Source: Microbacterium arborescens | GTDB lineage: Bacteria; Actinomycetota; Actinomycetes; Actinomycetales; Microbacteriaceae | Assembly: GCA_003339645.1 (NCBI GenBank) | Contig: QNUV01000041.1 | Coordinates: forward strand, 434,001-498,000 | DNA length: 64,000 nt | Direction of reading: 5' to 3' | Shown here: positions 1-10,435 of the stretch, piece after piece | How the letters are laid out: each line of letters starts with the position of its first letter | How positions within the stretch are numbered: the stretch's first letter is position 1 | Translations under genes and position numbers: made by a program | Notes under the pieces: generated by a model | Told to the model about the DNA's origin: nothing | Database searches by the model: none | What the model saw: only the letters and a program-made list of their open reading frames with translations

Positions 1-951
1 GCCCTGCTGGAAGCTGCGATGGGCGAGCTGCAGGCCGGGAACGATGTCGCCGACGGCCCACACGCGGTCGCGCGTGGTGCGCAGCCGCTCGTCGACGCGG
101 ACGAAGCCGCGATCGAGCTCGACACCGGCGTCCTCGAAGCCGAGGCCCGCCGTCGCGGGACCGCGGCCGACCGCGACGAGCAGTACGTCGGCCTCCAGCG
201 TGGTGCCGTCTTCGAGCGACACCCGGACGCCGTCCGCGTGCGACTCCGCGGCGCTGAAGCGGACTCCCGTGCGCGCGTCGATCCCGCGCTTGCGGAACGC
301 GCGCTGGATCGTCTTGCTCATCGCGGCATCCTCCGCCGGCAGCAATCGATCGAGCGCCTCGATGATCGTCACGTCCGCGCCGAAGGAGCGCCAGATGCTC
401 GCGAACTCGACGCCGATGACACCACCACCGAGGATGACGGCGTGACGCGGCACAGTGGGGAGCGCCAGGGCGCCCTCGCTCGTGATGATCCGGTCGTCGA
501 GCTCGAGCCCCGGCAGCGAGCGGCTGTACGAACCGGTTGCCAGCACGACGTCGGTGCCGCGGTAACGGTCGCCGCCCACGGTCACGCCACCGTCCGCCTC
601 GAGCCTGCCCTCGCCGTGCACGACGGTGATCTTCCGTGCCGCGATCAGACCCTCGAGACCCTTGTGCTTCTTGGCGACGATGCCGTCGCGATACGCATGG
701 ACCCCCGCGACGTCGATGCCCTCGAACGCAGCGCGGACGCCGACGTGCTCCGAGCCGCGGACGTTGTCCGCGACCTCCGCGGAGTGCAGGAGTGCCTTGG
801 TCGGGATGCAGCCCCGGTGCAGGCAGGTTCCGCCGACCTTGTCCTTCTCGACGAGCACCACCGAGGAACCGAGCTCAGCCGCGCGGAGCGCGGCCGCGTA
901 GCCTCCGCTGCCGCCGCCGAGGACGACGAGATCGACGCTGTGATCGGTCAT
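1..951 (-). CDS. lpdA: Dihydrolipoyl dehydrogenase (E3), 3' end outside window
   Basis: FAD- and NAD-dependent flavoprotein that reoxidises dihydrolipoamide on 2-oxoacid dehydrogenase complexes. The visible 317 residues open with an FAD-binding dinucleotide fold (LGGGSGGYAA near residue 11). The redox-active disulfide motif GGTCLHRGCIPTK follows, with Cys43 and Cys48. A second nucleotide fold (VILGGGVIGVEF) binds NAD, and the FAD-contacting AVGDI motif lies near the window edge. About 140 C-terminal residues, including the interface His-Glu pair, run off the window. The ATG overlaps the pepA stop codon (ATGA), so the two are translationally coupled and lpd is downstream of pepA. Confidence 0.95.
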   Translation of the reverse strand, partial: MTDHSVDLVVLGGGSGGYAAALRAAELGSSVVLVEKDKVGGTCLHRGCIPTKALLHSAEVADNVRGSEHVGVRAAFEGIDVAGVHAYRDGIVAKKHKGLEGLIAARKITVVHGEGRLEADGGVTVGGDRYRGTDVVLATGSYSRSLPGLELDDRIITSEGALALPTVPRHAVILGGGVIGVEFASIWRSFGADVTIIEALDRLLPAEDAAMSKTIQRAFRKRGIDARTGVRFSAAESHADGVRVSLEDGTTLEADVLLVAVGRGPATAGLGFEDAGVELDRGFVRVDERLRTTRDRVWAVGDIVPGLQLAHRSFQQG

Positions 952-2414
952 CGCTGCGAACCCCGCAGGTACTCGACGAGCGAGCGGACGGTGGCTGCGG
1001 TCGGCCCCTTGTCGGTGCCGCCGAACGCGGCCTTGGTCGTGCCGGACCCCGCGATGTCGAGGTGGATCCAGGGGATGCGGGGCGCGTCGTCCTCGTCGCC
1101 GGCGCGACCGACGAAGCGCTGGAGGAACAGCCCGGCGAAGAGCGAGCCGCCGGAGGGGTCGCCGATCTTCGCGTTCTGCATGTCGGCGATGGGGGAGTCG
1201 AGCTCGTCCTCCATGTGCGCCGGCAAAGGCAGCTGCCAGGCGGCTTCGCCCGCGCGCTCGGCGGCCGCCAGGTAGTCGGCGACGGCGTGGTCGTCTCCCA
1301 TGACGCCGGTGTGACGGTTTCCGAGCGCGACGATGATCGCCCCCGTCAGGGTCGCCACGTCGACGATCGCGTCGGGTCGTGTCCGGCTGGCGGCGACGAG
1401 GCCGTCCGCGAGGACAAGGCGACCTTCCGCGTCGGTGTTCAGGACCTCGACGGTCGTCCCGTCCAGCATCCGGAGCACATCACCCGGACGCGTCGCGCGG
1501 CCGGAAGGCATGTTGTCGGCCACGCACAGCCATGCCGAGACCCGCACAGGGAGAGCGAGCGCAGCCGCGGCCTGGACGACGGCGAGCACCGTCGCGGCAC
1601 CGGCCATGTCGTACTTCATCCCGACCATGCTCGCGGCCGGCTTCAGTGAGAGGCCTCCCGTGTCGAACGTGATGCCCTTGCCGACCAGAGCGACGTGGCG
1701 CGCGGCATCGGCGGGGGAGTACTCCACCCGCACGACGCGCGGCGGCCGGTCCGAGCCCTGCCCGACACCGAGCACTCCGCCGAAGCCCTGCCGTTCGAGC
1801 TCCGCCTCGTCGAGCACCTCGACCTCGACGGGCAGGCCGGCGACGGCCTCGATGGCGCGCTCCGCCAAGTCGGCGGGAGAGAGCCACTCGGCGGGCGTGC
1901 TGACCAGGTCCTTCACCAGCGCGAGCGATCGTCCGAGCGCGTTGACCCGGGCGATCTCCTCGGCGGAGGGCGAGGCGGACGAGTGGATCGTGACGCGCTC
2001 TGCTCGCGACTTCGGCGTGCCGCCCTTGTATCCCGCGAAGCGGTAACCGCCCATGACGGCGCCCTCGGCGAGGGCGCCCCAGGTCTCGGCGGGCGCGAGC
2101 GGTGCGGCGACGGCGAGCGAGGCGAACCCGGTGGTCACGCGAACCGCGGTGCCGACGGCATCACGCAGCGCGTGGACGTCGGGGTCGCTTCCGGTTCCGA
2201 CGACGACGACGGGCGTCGACGACACGGCGGGCAGGAACACGCGGTGCACCGATCCTCGTGCGCCGGTGAATCCGACGGCTGCCAGCATCTCGGCGATGCC
2301 CGGCCAGCCGGCGACGTCTGCGTGCTCGTCGAGCGGTGGCAGAGCGAGGACCAGGGCGTCGGCGTCGGACTCGGTGACGGGCGCGCTGGTGTGCGCGATC
2401 TCGGGGAACGGCAT
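948..2414 (-). CDS. pepA: Leucyl aminopeptidase, M17 family
   Basis: Cytosolic hexameric aminopeptidase with two metals, which removes N-terminal residues from peptides. At 488 aa it has the usual family length. The M17 signature NTDAEGRL is at residues 326-333, and the metal/catalytic lysine and aspartate occur in KGITFDTGG (residues 246-254). The N-terminal ~150 residues form the regulatory macro-like domain. A TAGGAT box ends 6 nt before the ATG on the minus strand, so the mRNA is probably leaderless, although GGGAGG in the same gap could also serve as a ribosome site. It is coupled to lpd downstream by an ATGA overlap. Confidence 0.95.
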   Translation of the reverse strand: MPFPEIAHTSAPVTESDADALVLALPPLDEHADVAGWPGIAEMLAAVGFTGARGSVHRVFLPAVSSTPVVVVGTGSDPDVHALRDAVGTAVRVTTGFASLAVAAPLAPAETWGALAEGAVMGGYRFAGYKGGTPKSRAERVTIHSSASPSAEEIARVNALGRSLALVKDLVSTPAEWLSPADLAERAIEAVAGLPVEVEVLDEAELERQGFGGVLGVGQGSDRPPRVVRVEYSPADAARHVALVGKGITFDTGGLSLKPAASMVGMKYDMAGAATVLAVVQAAAALALPVRVSAWLCVADNMPSGRATRPGDVLRMLDGTTVEVLNTDAEGRLVLADGLVAASRTRPDAIVDVATLTGAIIVALGNRHTGVMGDDHAVADYLAAAERAGEAAWQLPLPAHMEDELDSPIADMQNAKIGDPSGGSLFAGLFLQRFVGRAGDEDDAPRIPWIHLDIAGSGTTKAAFGGTDKGPTAATVRSLVEYLRGSQR

Positions 2415-2420
2415 CCTCCC

Positions 2421-2426
2421 ATCCTA
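2421..2426 (-). promoter_or_regulatory. -10 box of pepA (leaderless)
   Basis: TAGGAT on the minus strand, 6 nt before the pepA ATG. At that spacing transcription would start at or next to the A of the start codon. The call rests on a match to the actinobacterial TAnnnT consensus only. Confidence 0.5.
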
Positions 2427-2493
2427 GGTTCGCGAGCCGGCGGCGTTCGCTGTCAGCGAGGGGCGAGCCGCGTCCGGGGCATGAAGCGCCTCG

Positions 2494-2499
2494 TAGAGT
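2494..2499 (+). promoter_or_regulatory. -10 box of the PAC2 gene (leaderless)
   Basis: TAGAGT ends 6 nt before the ATG at 2506. This spacing places the transcription start on the start codon. Confidence 0.5.
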
Positions 2500-2505
2500 T
2501 GGAGC

Positions 2506-3432
2506 ATGCCGCTGTCCGGACCGCTCTACGCACGTGCCGCCGGGTCCCCGCCCGTCCCCGCGGGGCTGCCGCTCGTCATCGCGCTGACCGGGTTCACGGA
2601 TGCCGGCGGCGCGGTCTCCCGCATCGTGGAGTACTTCCGCGGAGAGCTCGACCCGACGCCGATCGTCGCCTTCGACAACGACGTCCTGTTCGACTACCGC
2701 GCGCGTCGGCCGATCGTGACCTTCGACGAGGACCACCTGACCGACTACCGTGCGCCGCGTCTCGAGCTGTCGCTCGCGCACGACTCGCTGGGTCAGCCGT
2801 TCGTGCTGCTCGCGGGCTACGAGCCGGACTTCGCCTGGGAAGCCTTCGCTGAGACGGTTGTGGGGCTGGCAGAGGGCATGCAGGTCGCCTCGATCACGTG
2901 GGTGCATGCCATTCCGATGCCGGTGCCGCACACCCGTCCCATCGGGGCGACGGTCAGCGGTACCCGATCGGAGCTGACCGCGGCTCACTCGGTCTGGCAG
3001 CCGCGCACGCAGATCCCGGCCACCGCGGGACATCTGCTCGAGCTCCGTCTCGCCGAGGCGGATGCGCGCGTCGCGGGCTTCGCGCTGCTGGTTCCTCATT
3101 ACCTCGGTGACACCGAGTACCCCGCTGCGGCCATCGCCGGCCTCGACAGTCTGAGTGTCGCGACCGGGCTCGTCTTCGACAGCGACACGCTCCGCAACGA
3201 GAACCGCGACTACCTCGAGAAGGTCGAGGACCAGGTCTCGGGCAGCGAAGAGCTGACGACGATGCTGCACACGCTCGAAGAGCGGTACGACTCCTACATG
3301 GCGGCGTCGGCTCTCGGGCAGCCCATCATCCATACGGGTGATCTTCCGAGCGCGGATGAGCTGGCCGCCGAGCTCGAACGATTCCTCGCCTCGCGACCAC
3401 CGGGCGACGACGACAAGCGCGGACGCTCCTGA
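2506..3432 (+). CDS. PAC2-family protein
   Basis: 308-aa cytosolic protein of the PAC2 (proteasome assembly chaperone 2-like) family. That family is widespread in actinobacteria, with no firmly established bacterial function. The core runs from about residue 20 (LVIALTGFTDAGGA) to about 230. A helical, charged C-terminus contains a run of acidic residues and a QPIIHTGDLPSADELAAELE segment. There is no signal peptide or membrane segment. It is transcribed divergently from pepA over a 91-bp gap. The family assignment comes from overall pattern, and any link to a proteasome is not supported by neighbours here. Confidence 0.8.
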   Translation: MPLSGPLYARAAGSPPVPAGLPLVIALTGFTDAGGAVSRIVEYFRGELDPTPIVAFDNDVLFDYRARRPIVTFDEDHLTDYRAPRLELSLAHDSLGQPFVLLAGYEPDFAWEAFAETVVGLAEGMQVASITWVHAIPMPVPHTRPIGATVSGTRSELTAAHSVWQPRTQIPATAGHLLELRLAEADARVAGFALLVPHYLGDTEYPAAAIAGLDSLSVATGLVFDSDTLRNENRDYLEKVEDQVSGSEELTTMLHTLEERYDSYMAASALGQPIIHTGDLPSADELAAELERFLASRPPGDDDKRGRS

Positions 3433-3662
3433 CATCGGCCCGTTGCGCACCGCGATTCCCGATGGAGGGAATGCGTCACGCCCGGTCGGCGTTCTCATAG
3501 GAATGAATGCTTGCGCAGGAACAGCGCACGAGATATGAGACAATGAAGGACCTGACCCGTTGTCGATCCTGTGCTCCTCGTTCGCTCGAGTGGCGGGGGA
3601 CTTGACAAGGGTCTTACTAGTGTCCGAGAACCCGGTGCGTTCGCACCGGTGAGAGGCTAACC

Positions 3663-4985
3663 GTGACGTCAGGCACGAAGACCACCCGCACCCGCGCGAG
3701 CGAGGACACCGAACTCGTCGAGGACGCGCCCGCCACCGCCGCGAAGGCTGCGCCCAAGAGCGCTGCGAAGAAGGCGCCCGCCAAGAAGGCCGCGACCAAG
3801 AAGGCCGCGCCCGCGAAGGCCTCCAAGGCCAAGGCCGACGACGACGAAGAGATGGACGACGAGGACGTCGAGGTCGACGTCGAGGTCGACGCCGACGACG
3901 CCTCGGACGACGACGCCGCCCCCGCGGGCGACGCTGCCAAGGCCGACGACGACGAGGACGACGACGAGCCGAAGAAGCCGGCCGTCACCGAGGCTCTGCC
4001 CACCGGCGCGATCGTCATCTCCTCGAGCGACGAGGAAGACGTCCCCGTCTACTCGACGCAGATCACCGGCGCCACGGCCGACCCGGTCAAGGACTACCTC
4101 AAGCAGATCGGCAAGGTGCCTCTGCTCAACGCGGCCGAAGAGGTCGAGCTGGCGATGCGCATCGAAGCCGGACTCTTCGCCGAAGAGAAGCTGTCGCACA
4201 TGTCGGCCGCCGAGAAGTCCAACCAGCTGGGACTCGACCTGCAGTGGGTCGCGCGTGACGGACAGCGTGCCAAGAGTCACCTGCTCGGCGCCAACCTGCG
4301 ACTCGTCGTCTCGCTCGCCAAGCGCTACACGGGCCGTGGCATGCAGTTCCTGGACCTTATCCAGGAGGGCAACCTCGGTCTGATCCGCGCCGTCGAGAAG
4401 TTCGACTACACCAAGGGCTTCAAGTTCTCGACCTACGCGACCTGGTGGATCCGCCAGGCGATCACGCGCGCCATGGCCGACCAGGCCCGCACGATCCGCA
4501 TCCCGGTGCACATGGTCGAGGTCATCAACAAGCTCGCCCGCGTGCAGCGTCAGATGCTGCAGGACCTGGGCCGCGAGCCCACGCCCGAGGAGCTCAGCCG
4601 CGAGCTCGACATGACCCCCGAGAAGGTCATCGAGGTCCAGAAGTACGGCCGCGAACCGATCTCGCTGCACACCCCGCTCGGCGAGGACGGCGACAGCGAG
4701 TTCGGAGACCTCATCGAAGACACCGAGGCGGTCGTCCCGGCCGACGCCGTCGGCTTCACGATGCTGCAGCGCCAGCTCGAGTCGCTTCTGGACTCGCTCA
4801 GCGAGCGCGAGGCAGGCGTCATCCGCATGCGCTTCGGCCTCGGCGACGGTCAGCCGAAGACCCTCGACCAGATCGGCGACACGTTCGGTGTCACGCGCGA
4901 GCGCATCCGTCAGATCGAATCGAAGACGATGGCCAAGCTGCGCCACCCGTCGCGGTCGCAGTCGCTCCGGGACTACCTCGAGTGA
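3663..4985 (+). CDS. sigA: Principal RNA polymerase sigma factor (RpoD/SigA/HrdB)
   Basis: Primary sigma-70 factor, 440 aa, with a GTG start. Residues 1-60 are Ala/Lys-rich and residues 60-105 very acidic, the low-complexity region 1.1 substitute common in actinobacteria. Region 1.2 begins near [16 protein letters not shown] (140-155). Region 2, with the -10-recognising helix ([15 protein letters not shown] through [13 protein letters not shown]), spans about 213-267. Region 4, with its helix-turn-helix ([13 protein letters not shown]), is near 410-425. The 230-bp upstream gap contains TTGACA at 3602 and TACTAG/TAGTGT elements that may be its promoter. The stop overlaps the next gene's GTG (GTGA), coupling an unrelated-looking ligase gene to the housekeeping sigma factor. 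Confidence 0.96.
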   Translation: MTSGTKTTRTRASEDTELVEDAPATAAKAAPKSAAKKAPAKKAATKKAAPAKASKAKADDDEEMDDEDVEVDVEVDADDASDDDAAPAGDAAKADDDEDDDEPKKPAVTEALPTGAIVISSSDEEDVPVYSTQITGATADPVKDYLKQIGKVPLLNAAEEVELAMRIEAGLFAEEKLSHMSAAEKSNQLGLDLQWVARDGQRAKSHLLGANLRLVVSLAKRYTGRGMQFLDLIQEGNLGLIRAVEKFDYTKGFKFSTYATWWIRQAITRAMADQARTIRIPVHMVEVINKLARVQRQMLQDLGREPTPEELSRELDMTPEKVIEVQKYGREPISLHTPLGEDGDSEFGDLIEDTEAVVPADAVGFTMLQRQLESLLDSLSEREAGVIRMRFGLGDGQPKTLDQIGDTFGVTRERIRQIESKTMAKLRHPSRSQSLRDYLE

Positions 4986-5680
4986 CCGGCGCCGCGAACG
5001 AGGGCAAGGCTCTCGAGGTCGTCGTCGACGGCACGTCCTACGCGCGGATCCCGATCCGTACCCGCGTAGTGATGCCCGGCGACGATCTCGACGCCGTCAT
5101 CTCGGAGTACGCCGCCTCGGCCGTCCAGCCGGGGGACCTGCTGTTCGTCACCGAGAAGATCGTCGCGATCACGCAGGGCCGTTCGTACACGCTCGACGAG
5201 ATCCGCGTCCGCCCGCTCGCGAGGTTCCTGTCGAAGTACGTCACCCGCACGCCCTACGGAATTGGTCTGGGGATGCCGGAGACGATGGAGATGGCCCTCC
5301 GCGAGTGCGGTACACCGCGCATCCTGTTCGCCGCGGCTGTCAGCGCCGTGACGAAGATCTTCGGTCGACGCGGCGACTTCTACCGCGTCGCGGGAGACAA
5401 GGCGCGCGCGATCGACGGCCCGACGTCGGGCACCATCCCGCCGTACAACAAGGCGGTCGTCCTGGGGCCGACCGATCCGAAGGGCGTCGCCGCGCGGATC
5501 AAGTCCCGGTTGGGCGGCATCGCCGAGGTAGCGGTCGTCGACATCAACGACATCGGCGGCAACATCCTCGGCTCGACGCTCGACAAGGCCGGAGAGCAGC
5601 GGCTCGTGCGGATCCTGCGCGACAACCCGCTGGGCCAGGGTCACGAGTCGACGCCGCTCGGCGTCATCCGCGAGGTCTGA
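4982..5680 (+). CDS. CofE-like (F420-0:gamma-glutamyl ligase family) protein
   Basis: 232-aa protein of the CofE/FbiB ligase fold, starting at the GTG overlapping the sigA stop. In true CofE the enzyme adds L-glutamate to F420-0 using GTP. The N-terminal core is recognisable: [11 protein letters not shown], then [17 protein letters not shown] near residues 45-60, equivalent to the GDxLVxxxKxVSxxEGR stretch. The C-terminal metal-binding part differs: [14 protein letters not shown] replaces the usual SDTFGRPWR-type loop. Substrate and partner may therefore not be F420. No other F420 gene is in the window, and the next two genes are ATP-grasp ligases. I infer a divergent amide ligase. Confidence 0.7.
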   Translation: MTGAANEGKALEVVVDGTSYARIPIRTRVVMPGDDLDAVISEYAASAVQPGDLLFVTEKIVAITQGRSYTLDEIRVRPLARFLSKYVTRTPYGIGLGMPETMEMALRECGTPRILFAAAVSAVTKIFGRRGDFYRVAGDKARAIDGPTSGTIPPYNKAVVLGPTDPKGVAARIKSRLGGIAEVAVVDINDIGGNILGSTLDKAGEQRLVRILRDNPLGQGHESTPLGVIREV

Positions 5681-5681
5681 C

Positions 5682-6704
5682 GTGGGAGCGGTGAACCGGG
5701 TCTACCGGCGCGCGCGTTTCTTCGTCCGCCGCGTCGTCTCGTTCGATCGCGAGCGGGTACTGCAGTTCGCCCGGCAGTCCGCCGCCCTCTCGAAGGCGCC
5801 GGTCTGGTGGGTCGCGGCCGACATGGCGTGGTGCGCCGTCCGCTACGAGACGACGTTCGAGAACTACTCCGAGTGGGACTTCCGGATCCTCAAGGCTCGC
5901 GAGCGCCGCACCTACATGACCGACCCCAAGTCGTTCCACCTCTCACGACGCCTCAACGACAACTCCGTGCGCGGCGTCTTCGACGACAAGCTCCAGTTCG
6001 CTCGCCGGTTCGGCGACGAGCTCGGGCGCGCGTGGCTCGATGTCGCCTCATCCGACACCGCGGCGCTGGCAGCCTTCCTCGACGCGCGCGAGCGCGTCAT
6101 CACGAAGAACCCCGGGGGAGTCGGCGGCAACGGCATCACGATGCGGGAGGTCGCGTCGATCGGCGACGTCGCGAGCCTCCGCGAGGAACTCCTCGCGTCG
6201 GGCGAGACGCTGGTCGAGGAGGTGCTGGTGCAGCATCCCGAGATGGCGCGCCTGTATCCCGGCAGCGTCAACTCGCTGCGAGTCGTGACCTATCGCGATC
6301 CCGACGACGTCGTGCACGTCCTCGCCGCGGTTCTGAAGGTCGGCAACGGCGGCGTCATCGACAACTTCTCCAACGGCGGCATGTACACCATGCTCGACGA
6401 CGAGGGCCGGGCGCTCCACGCCGCCAGCGACGAAGAGGGCCGCCCCTTCGAGACGCACCCGATCACGGGAGTCGCGATCACGGGGTACCAGGTCCCGCTG
6501 TACCCGCAGGTCCTCGAGCTCGTCGATCGCCTTGCCCGCCGTGTTCCCGAGATGCCGTACATCGGCTGGGACATCGCCATCACGCCGGAGCGCCCGGTGG
6601 TGATCGAGGGCAACCACAACACGGGCGTGTTCCAGTCCAAGCCGTCGGTGTCGGGCATCCGGCGCGGGCTGCTGCCGCGCTACCGCGCCGCGATGCGCTT
6701 CTGA
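5682..6704 (+). CDS. Sugar-transfer-associated ATP-grasp protein, copy 1
   Basis: 340-aa protein resembling the ATP-grasp family annotated as sugar-transfer associated or alpha-L-glutamate ligase-related. The first 100 residues are a basic helical segment (RRARFFVRRVV, and KARERRTYMTDPKSFHLSRR). The ATP-grasp part contains a Gly-rich loop KNPGGVGGNGI (142-152), VEEVLVQHPEM (178-188), NSLRVVTY (197-204) and the metal-binding EGNHN motif (309-313). GTG start 1 nt after the previous stop; a second GTG 9 nt later is possible. No signal peptide. A paralog follows directly. It probably makes an amide, peptide or ester-type bond with ATP; the substrate is unknown. Confidence 0.75.
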   Translation: MGAVNRVYRRARFFVRRVVSFDRERVLQFARQSAALSKAPVWWVAADMAWCAVRYETTFENYSEWDFRILKARERRTYMTDPKSFHLSRRLNDNSVRGVFDDKLQFARRFGDELGRAWLDVASSDTAALAAFLDARERVITKNPGGVGGNGITMREVASIGDVASLREELLASGETLVEEVLVQHPEMARLYPGSVNSLRVVTYRDPDDVVHVLAAVLKVGNGGVIDNFSNGGMYTMLDDEGRALHAASDEEGRPFETHPITGVAITGYQVPLYPQVLELVDRLARRVPEMPYIGWDIAITPERPVVIEGNHNTGVFQSKPSVSGIRRGLLPRYRAAMRF

Positions 6705-6754
6705 GCGCCCGCGGATCCGCAACCGGAACACCGAGAACACGGAGAGAACGAGCA

Positions 6755-7762
6755 ATGGGTCGATCACGCGTCCGGCTGGGCTACCTCCTGGACCGAGCCC
6801 GCAACATCCGGGTCGGCAATCTCATCGAGTTCGGGCGCCAGGTGCAGAAGGTGTCGAGAGCACCGCTGCCGCTCATCATCGCCGACATGCTGTGGTGCTC
6901 GGTCAAGTACGACATGGGCTTCCGCGATTACGCGGTGTGGGACATCCGTCTGCTGAACGCCCGCGAGCGCGCGACCTGGATGACGCACCCGAAGTCGTTC
7001 CGGATCACCCGCATGCACAATACGCCCGAGGGGCGCGCGAAGCTCGAAGACAAGCGGCGCTTCGCGCGCGAGTACGCCGATCTGCTCGGCCGCGAGACGC
7101 TCGACCTCCAGGATGTCGACGACGCCGAGCTCGGCGCGTTCCTGGCGCGTCACCCGAAGGTGCTGGCCAAGCCGCTCGACGGGCACGGCGGTGGGGGGAT
7201 CACCCTGCACGAGAACGTGACGGATGCCGCCGCGTTCCGGGCCGAGGCGACCGCGGCCGGCCAGTCGATCGTCGACGAGTTCATCGTCCAGCACCCCGAG
7301 ATGGCCTCGCTCTACCCCGACAGCGTCAACACGGTGAGGATGATCACGTTCCTCACCCCCGACGGCCACGTCCGCCTTCTGGCCGGCGTCCTGCGCATCG
7401 GGAACGGCGACGTCATCGACAACTTCGCCTCGGGCGGCATGTTCACGATGCTCGACGAGCACGGCGTCGCGCTGTATCCGGGCGTCGACAAGAACTCGAA
7501 CGTCTATCGTGAGCACCCGGTCACCGGCACCCCTATCGTCGGCTTCACGGTGCCGTTGTTCGACCAGGTGCTCGCCCTCACCGAGCAGCTGGCGCGCCGG
7601 ACGCCGGAAGCACCCTACGTCGGGTGGGACCTGGCGATCACGCCGAACGGCCCCGTCGTGATCGAGGGGAACCACAACTCGAGCGTGTTCCAGCCCAAGC
7701 CGTCCGCCTCGGGCGTGCGTACCGGTCTGCTCCCCGTCTATCAGGCAGCCGTCGGCTTCTGA
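6755..7762 (+). CDS. Sugar-transfer-associated ATP-grasp protein, copy 2
   Basis: 335-aa paralog of the gene immediately upstream, collinear over its whole length. Shared landmarks are DMLWCSVKYD near residue 45, THPKSFRITR near 78, a Gly-rich loop KPLDGHGGGGI, DEFIVQHPEMASLYP, NTVRMITF and the metal-binding EGNHN motif close to the C-terminus. The ATG has a GGAGAG ribosome site 8 nt upstream. The paralogs differ in the phosphate-loop region (GHGGGG here, GVGGNG in copy 1) and in N-terminal charge, suggesting distinct substrates or a heteromeric enzyme. It ends the sigA-CofE-like-ATP-grasp run and is followed by a strong hairpin terminator. Confidence 0.75.
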   Translation: MGRSRVRLGYLLDRARNIRVGNLIEFGRQVQKVSRAPLPLIIADMLWCSVKYDMGFRDYAVWDIRLLNARERATWMTHPKSFRITRMHNTPEGRAKLEDKRRFAREYADLLGRETLDLQDVDDAELGAFLARHPKVLAKPLDGHGGGGITLHENVTDAAAFRAEATAAGQSIVDEFIVQHPEMASLYPDSVNTVRMITFLTPDGHVRLLAGVLRIGNGDVIDNFASGGMFTMLDEHGVALYPGVDKNSNVYREHPVTGTPIVGFTVPLFDQVLALTEQLARRTPEAPYVGWDLAITPNGPVVIEGNHNSSVFQPKPSASGVRTGLLPVYQAAVGF

Positions 7763-7796
7763 CCCGCGACCCGGCACCCCGCGGTGCCGGGGAACG

Positions 7797-7829
7797 CGAA
7801 AGCCCCGAGCGCGATGCTCGGGGCTTTCG
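7797..7829. terminator. Bidirectional hairpin terminator
   Basis: Perfect 14-bp stem (CGAAAGCCCCGAGC) with a 5-nt loop, GCGAT. A/T-rich flanks inside the arms can serve the ATP-grasp operon on plus and the small zinc-ribbon gene on minus. Confidence 0.85.
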
Positions 7830-7843
7830 TCGTGGAGCCGTCC

Positions 7844-8062
7844 TCAGCCGGCGGCGAGGAGGCGCGAGGTCTCGTCGTGCCAGCTGGTGGCGACGGCGCG
7901 CAGCTTCTCTTCGTACTTGCGTCCGTGGTGGGCGCAGAAGAGCAGTTCGCTGCCGTTCACCTCTGCGGCGATGTAAGCCTGGGCGCCGCACGAGTCGCAG
8001 CGATCGGCCGCGGTCAGGCGGTGGTCGAGGACGGCGGTGCTCTCGGAAGTGTTCGTGGTCAT
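7844..8062 (-). CDS. Small zinc-ribbon protein (DUF7455 family)
   Basis: 72-aa cytosolic protein. The start was set at the ATG preceded by AGGAGG 8 nt upstream, so a longer reading to 8152 is unlikely. It holds a four-ligand zinc-ribbon-like arrangement: CDSC at residues 22-25 and CAHH at 43-46, with a C-terminal amphipathic helix. The DUF7455 family is an actinobacterial conserved small-protein family with no assigned role. It is single-cistron, divergent from parE, and shares a terminator with the ATP-grasp operon. Confidence 0.8.
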   Translation of the reverse strand: MTTNTSESTAVLDHRLTAADRCDSCGAQAYIAAEVNGSELLFCAHHGRKYEEKLRAVATSWHDETSRLLAAG

Positions 8063-8255
8063 GATGGGTGCCTCCTCGGTCGATCGGGTCGTGCAACTGA
8101 GTCCCTCGATACAACCACGACCAGCCGGGGGTATGCCCCATTTGACGATCATTTCGCTCAGCGCGTACGCTCACCGCCCGCACTCGGGCCCGAGTCGCTC
8201 CCGAGGGCGTGTGTCCTCCCCTTCGTGTCGGTGCGCGCGGATACGCTTGGAGATC

Positions 8256-10325
<2,070 letters not shown>

Positions 10326-10342
10326 CCCGCGTCGCGGCTGCC

Positions 10343-10423
10343 CCTCCGAAACTCGGAGGACGACGCGAGCCTCGGAGGAATTCCGGTCAACCGTCCGAGG
10401 TCGACGTCATTCTCCGAGGCTCG
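10343..10423. terminator. Complex palindromic intergenic region between parE and parC
   Basis: Two nested hairpins separate the convergent genes. The first is a 7-bp stem, CCTCCGA/TCGGAGG (10343-10359). The second is a 12-bp arm, CGAGCCTCGGAG (10366-10377), perfectly matched at 10412-10423 around a 34-nt loop. The CTCCGA/TCGGAG core recurs four times. It is probably a bidirectional terminator. Neither hairpin is followed by a T-tract. Confidence 0.6.
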
Positions 10424-10435
10424 GGGGCGGCAGGC

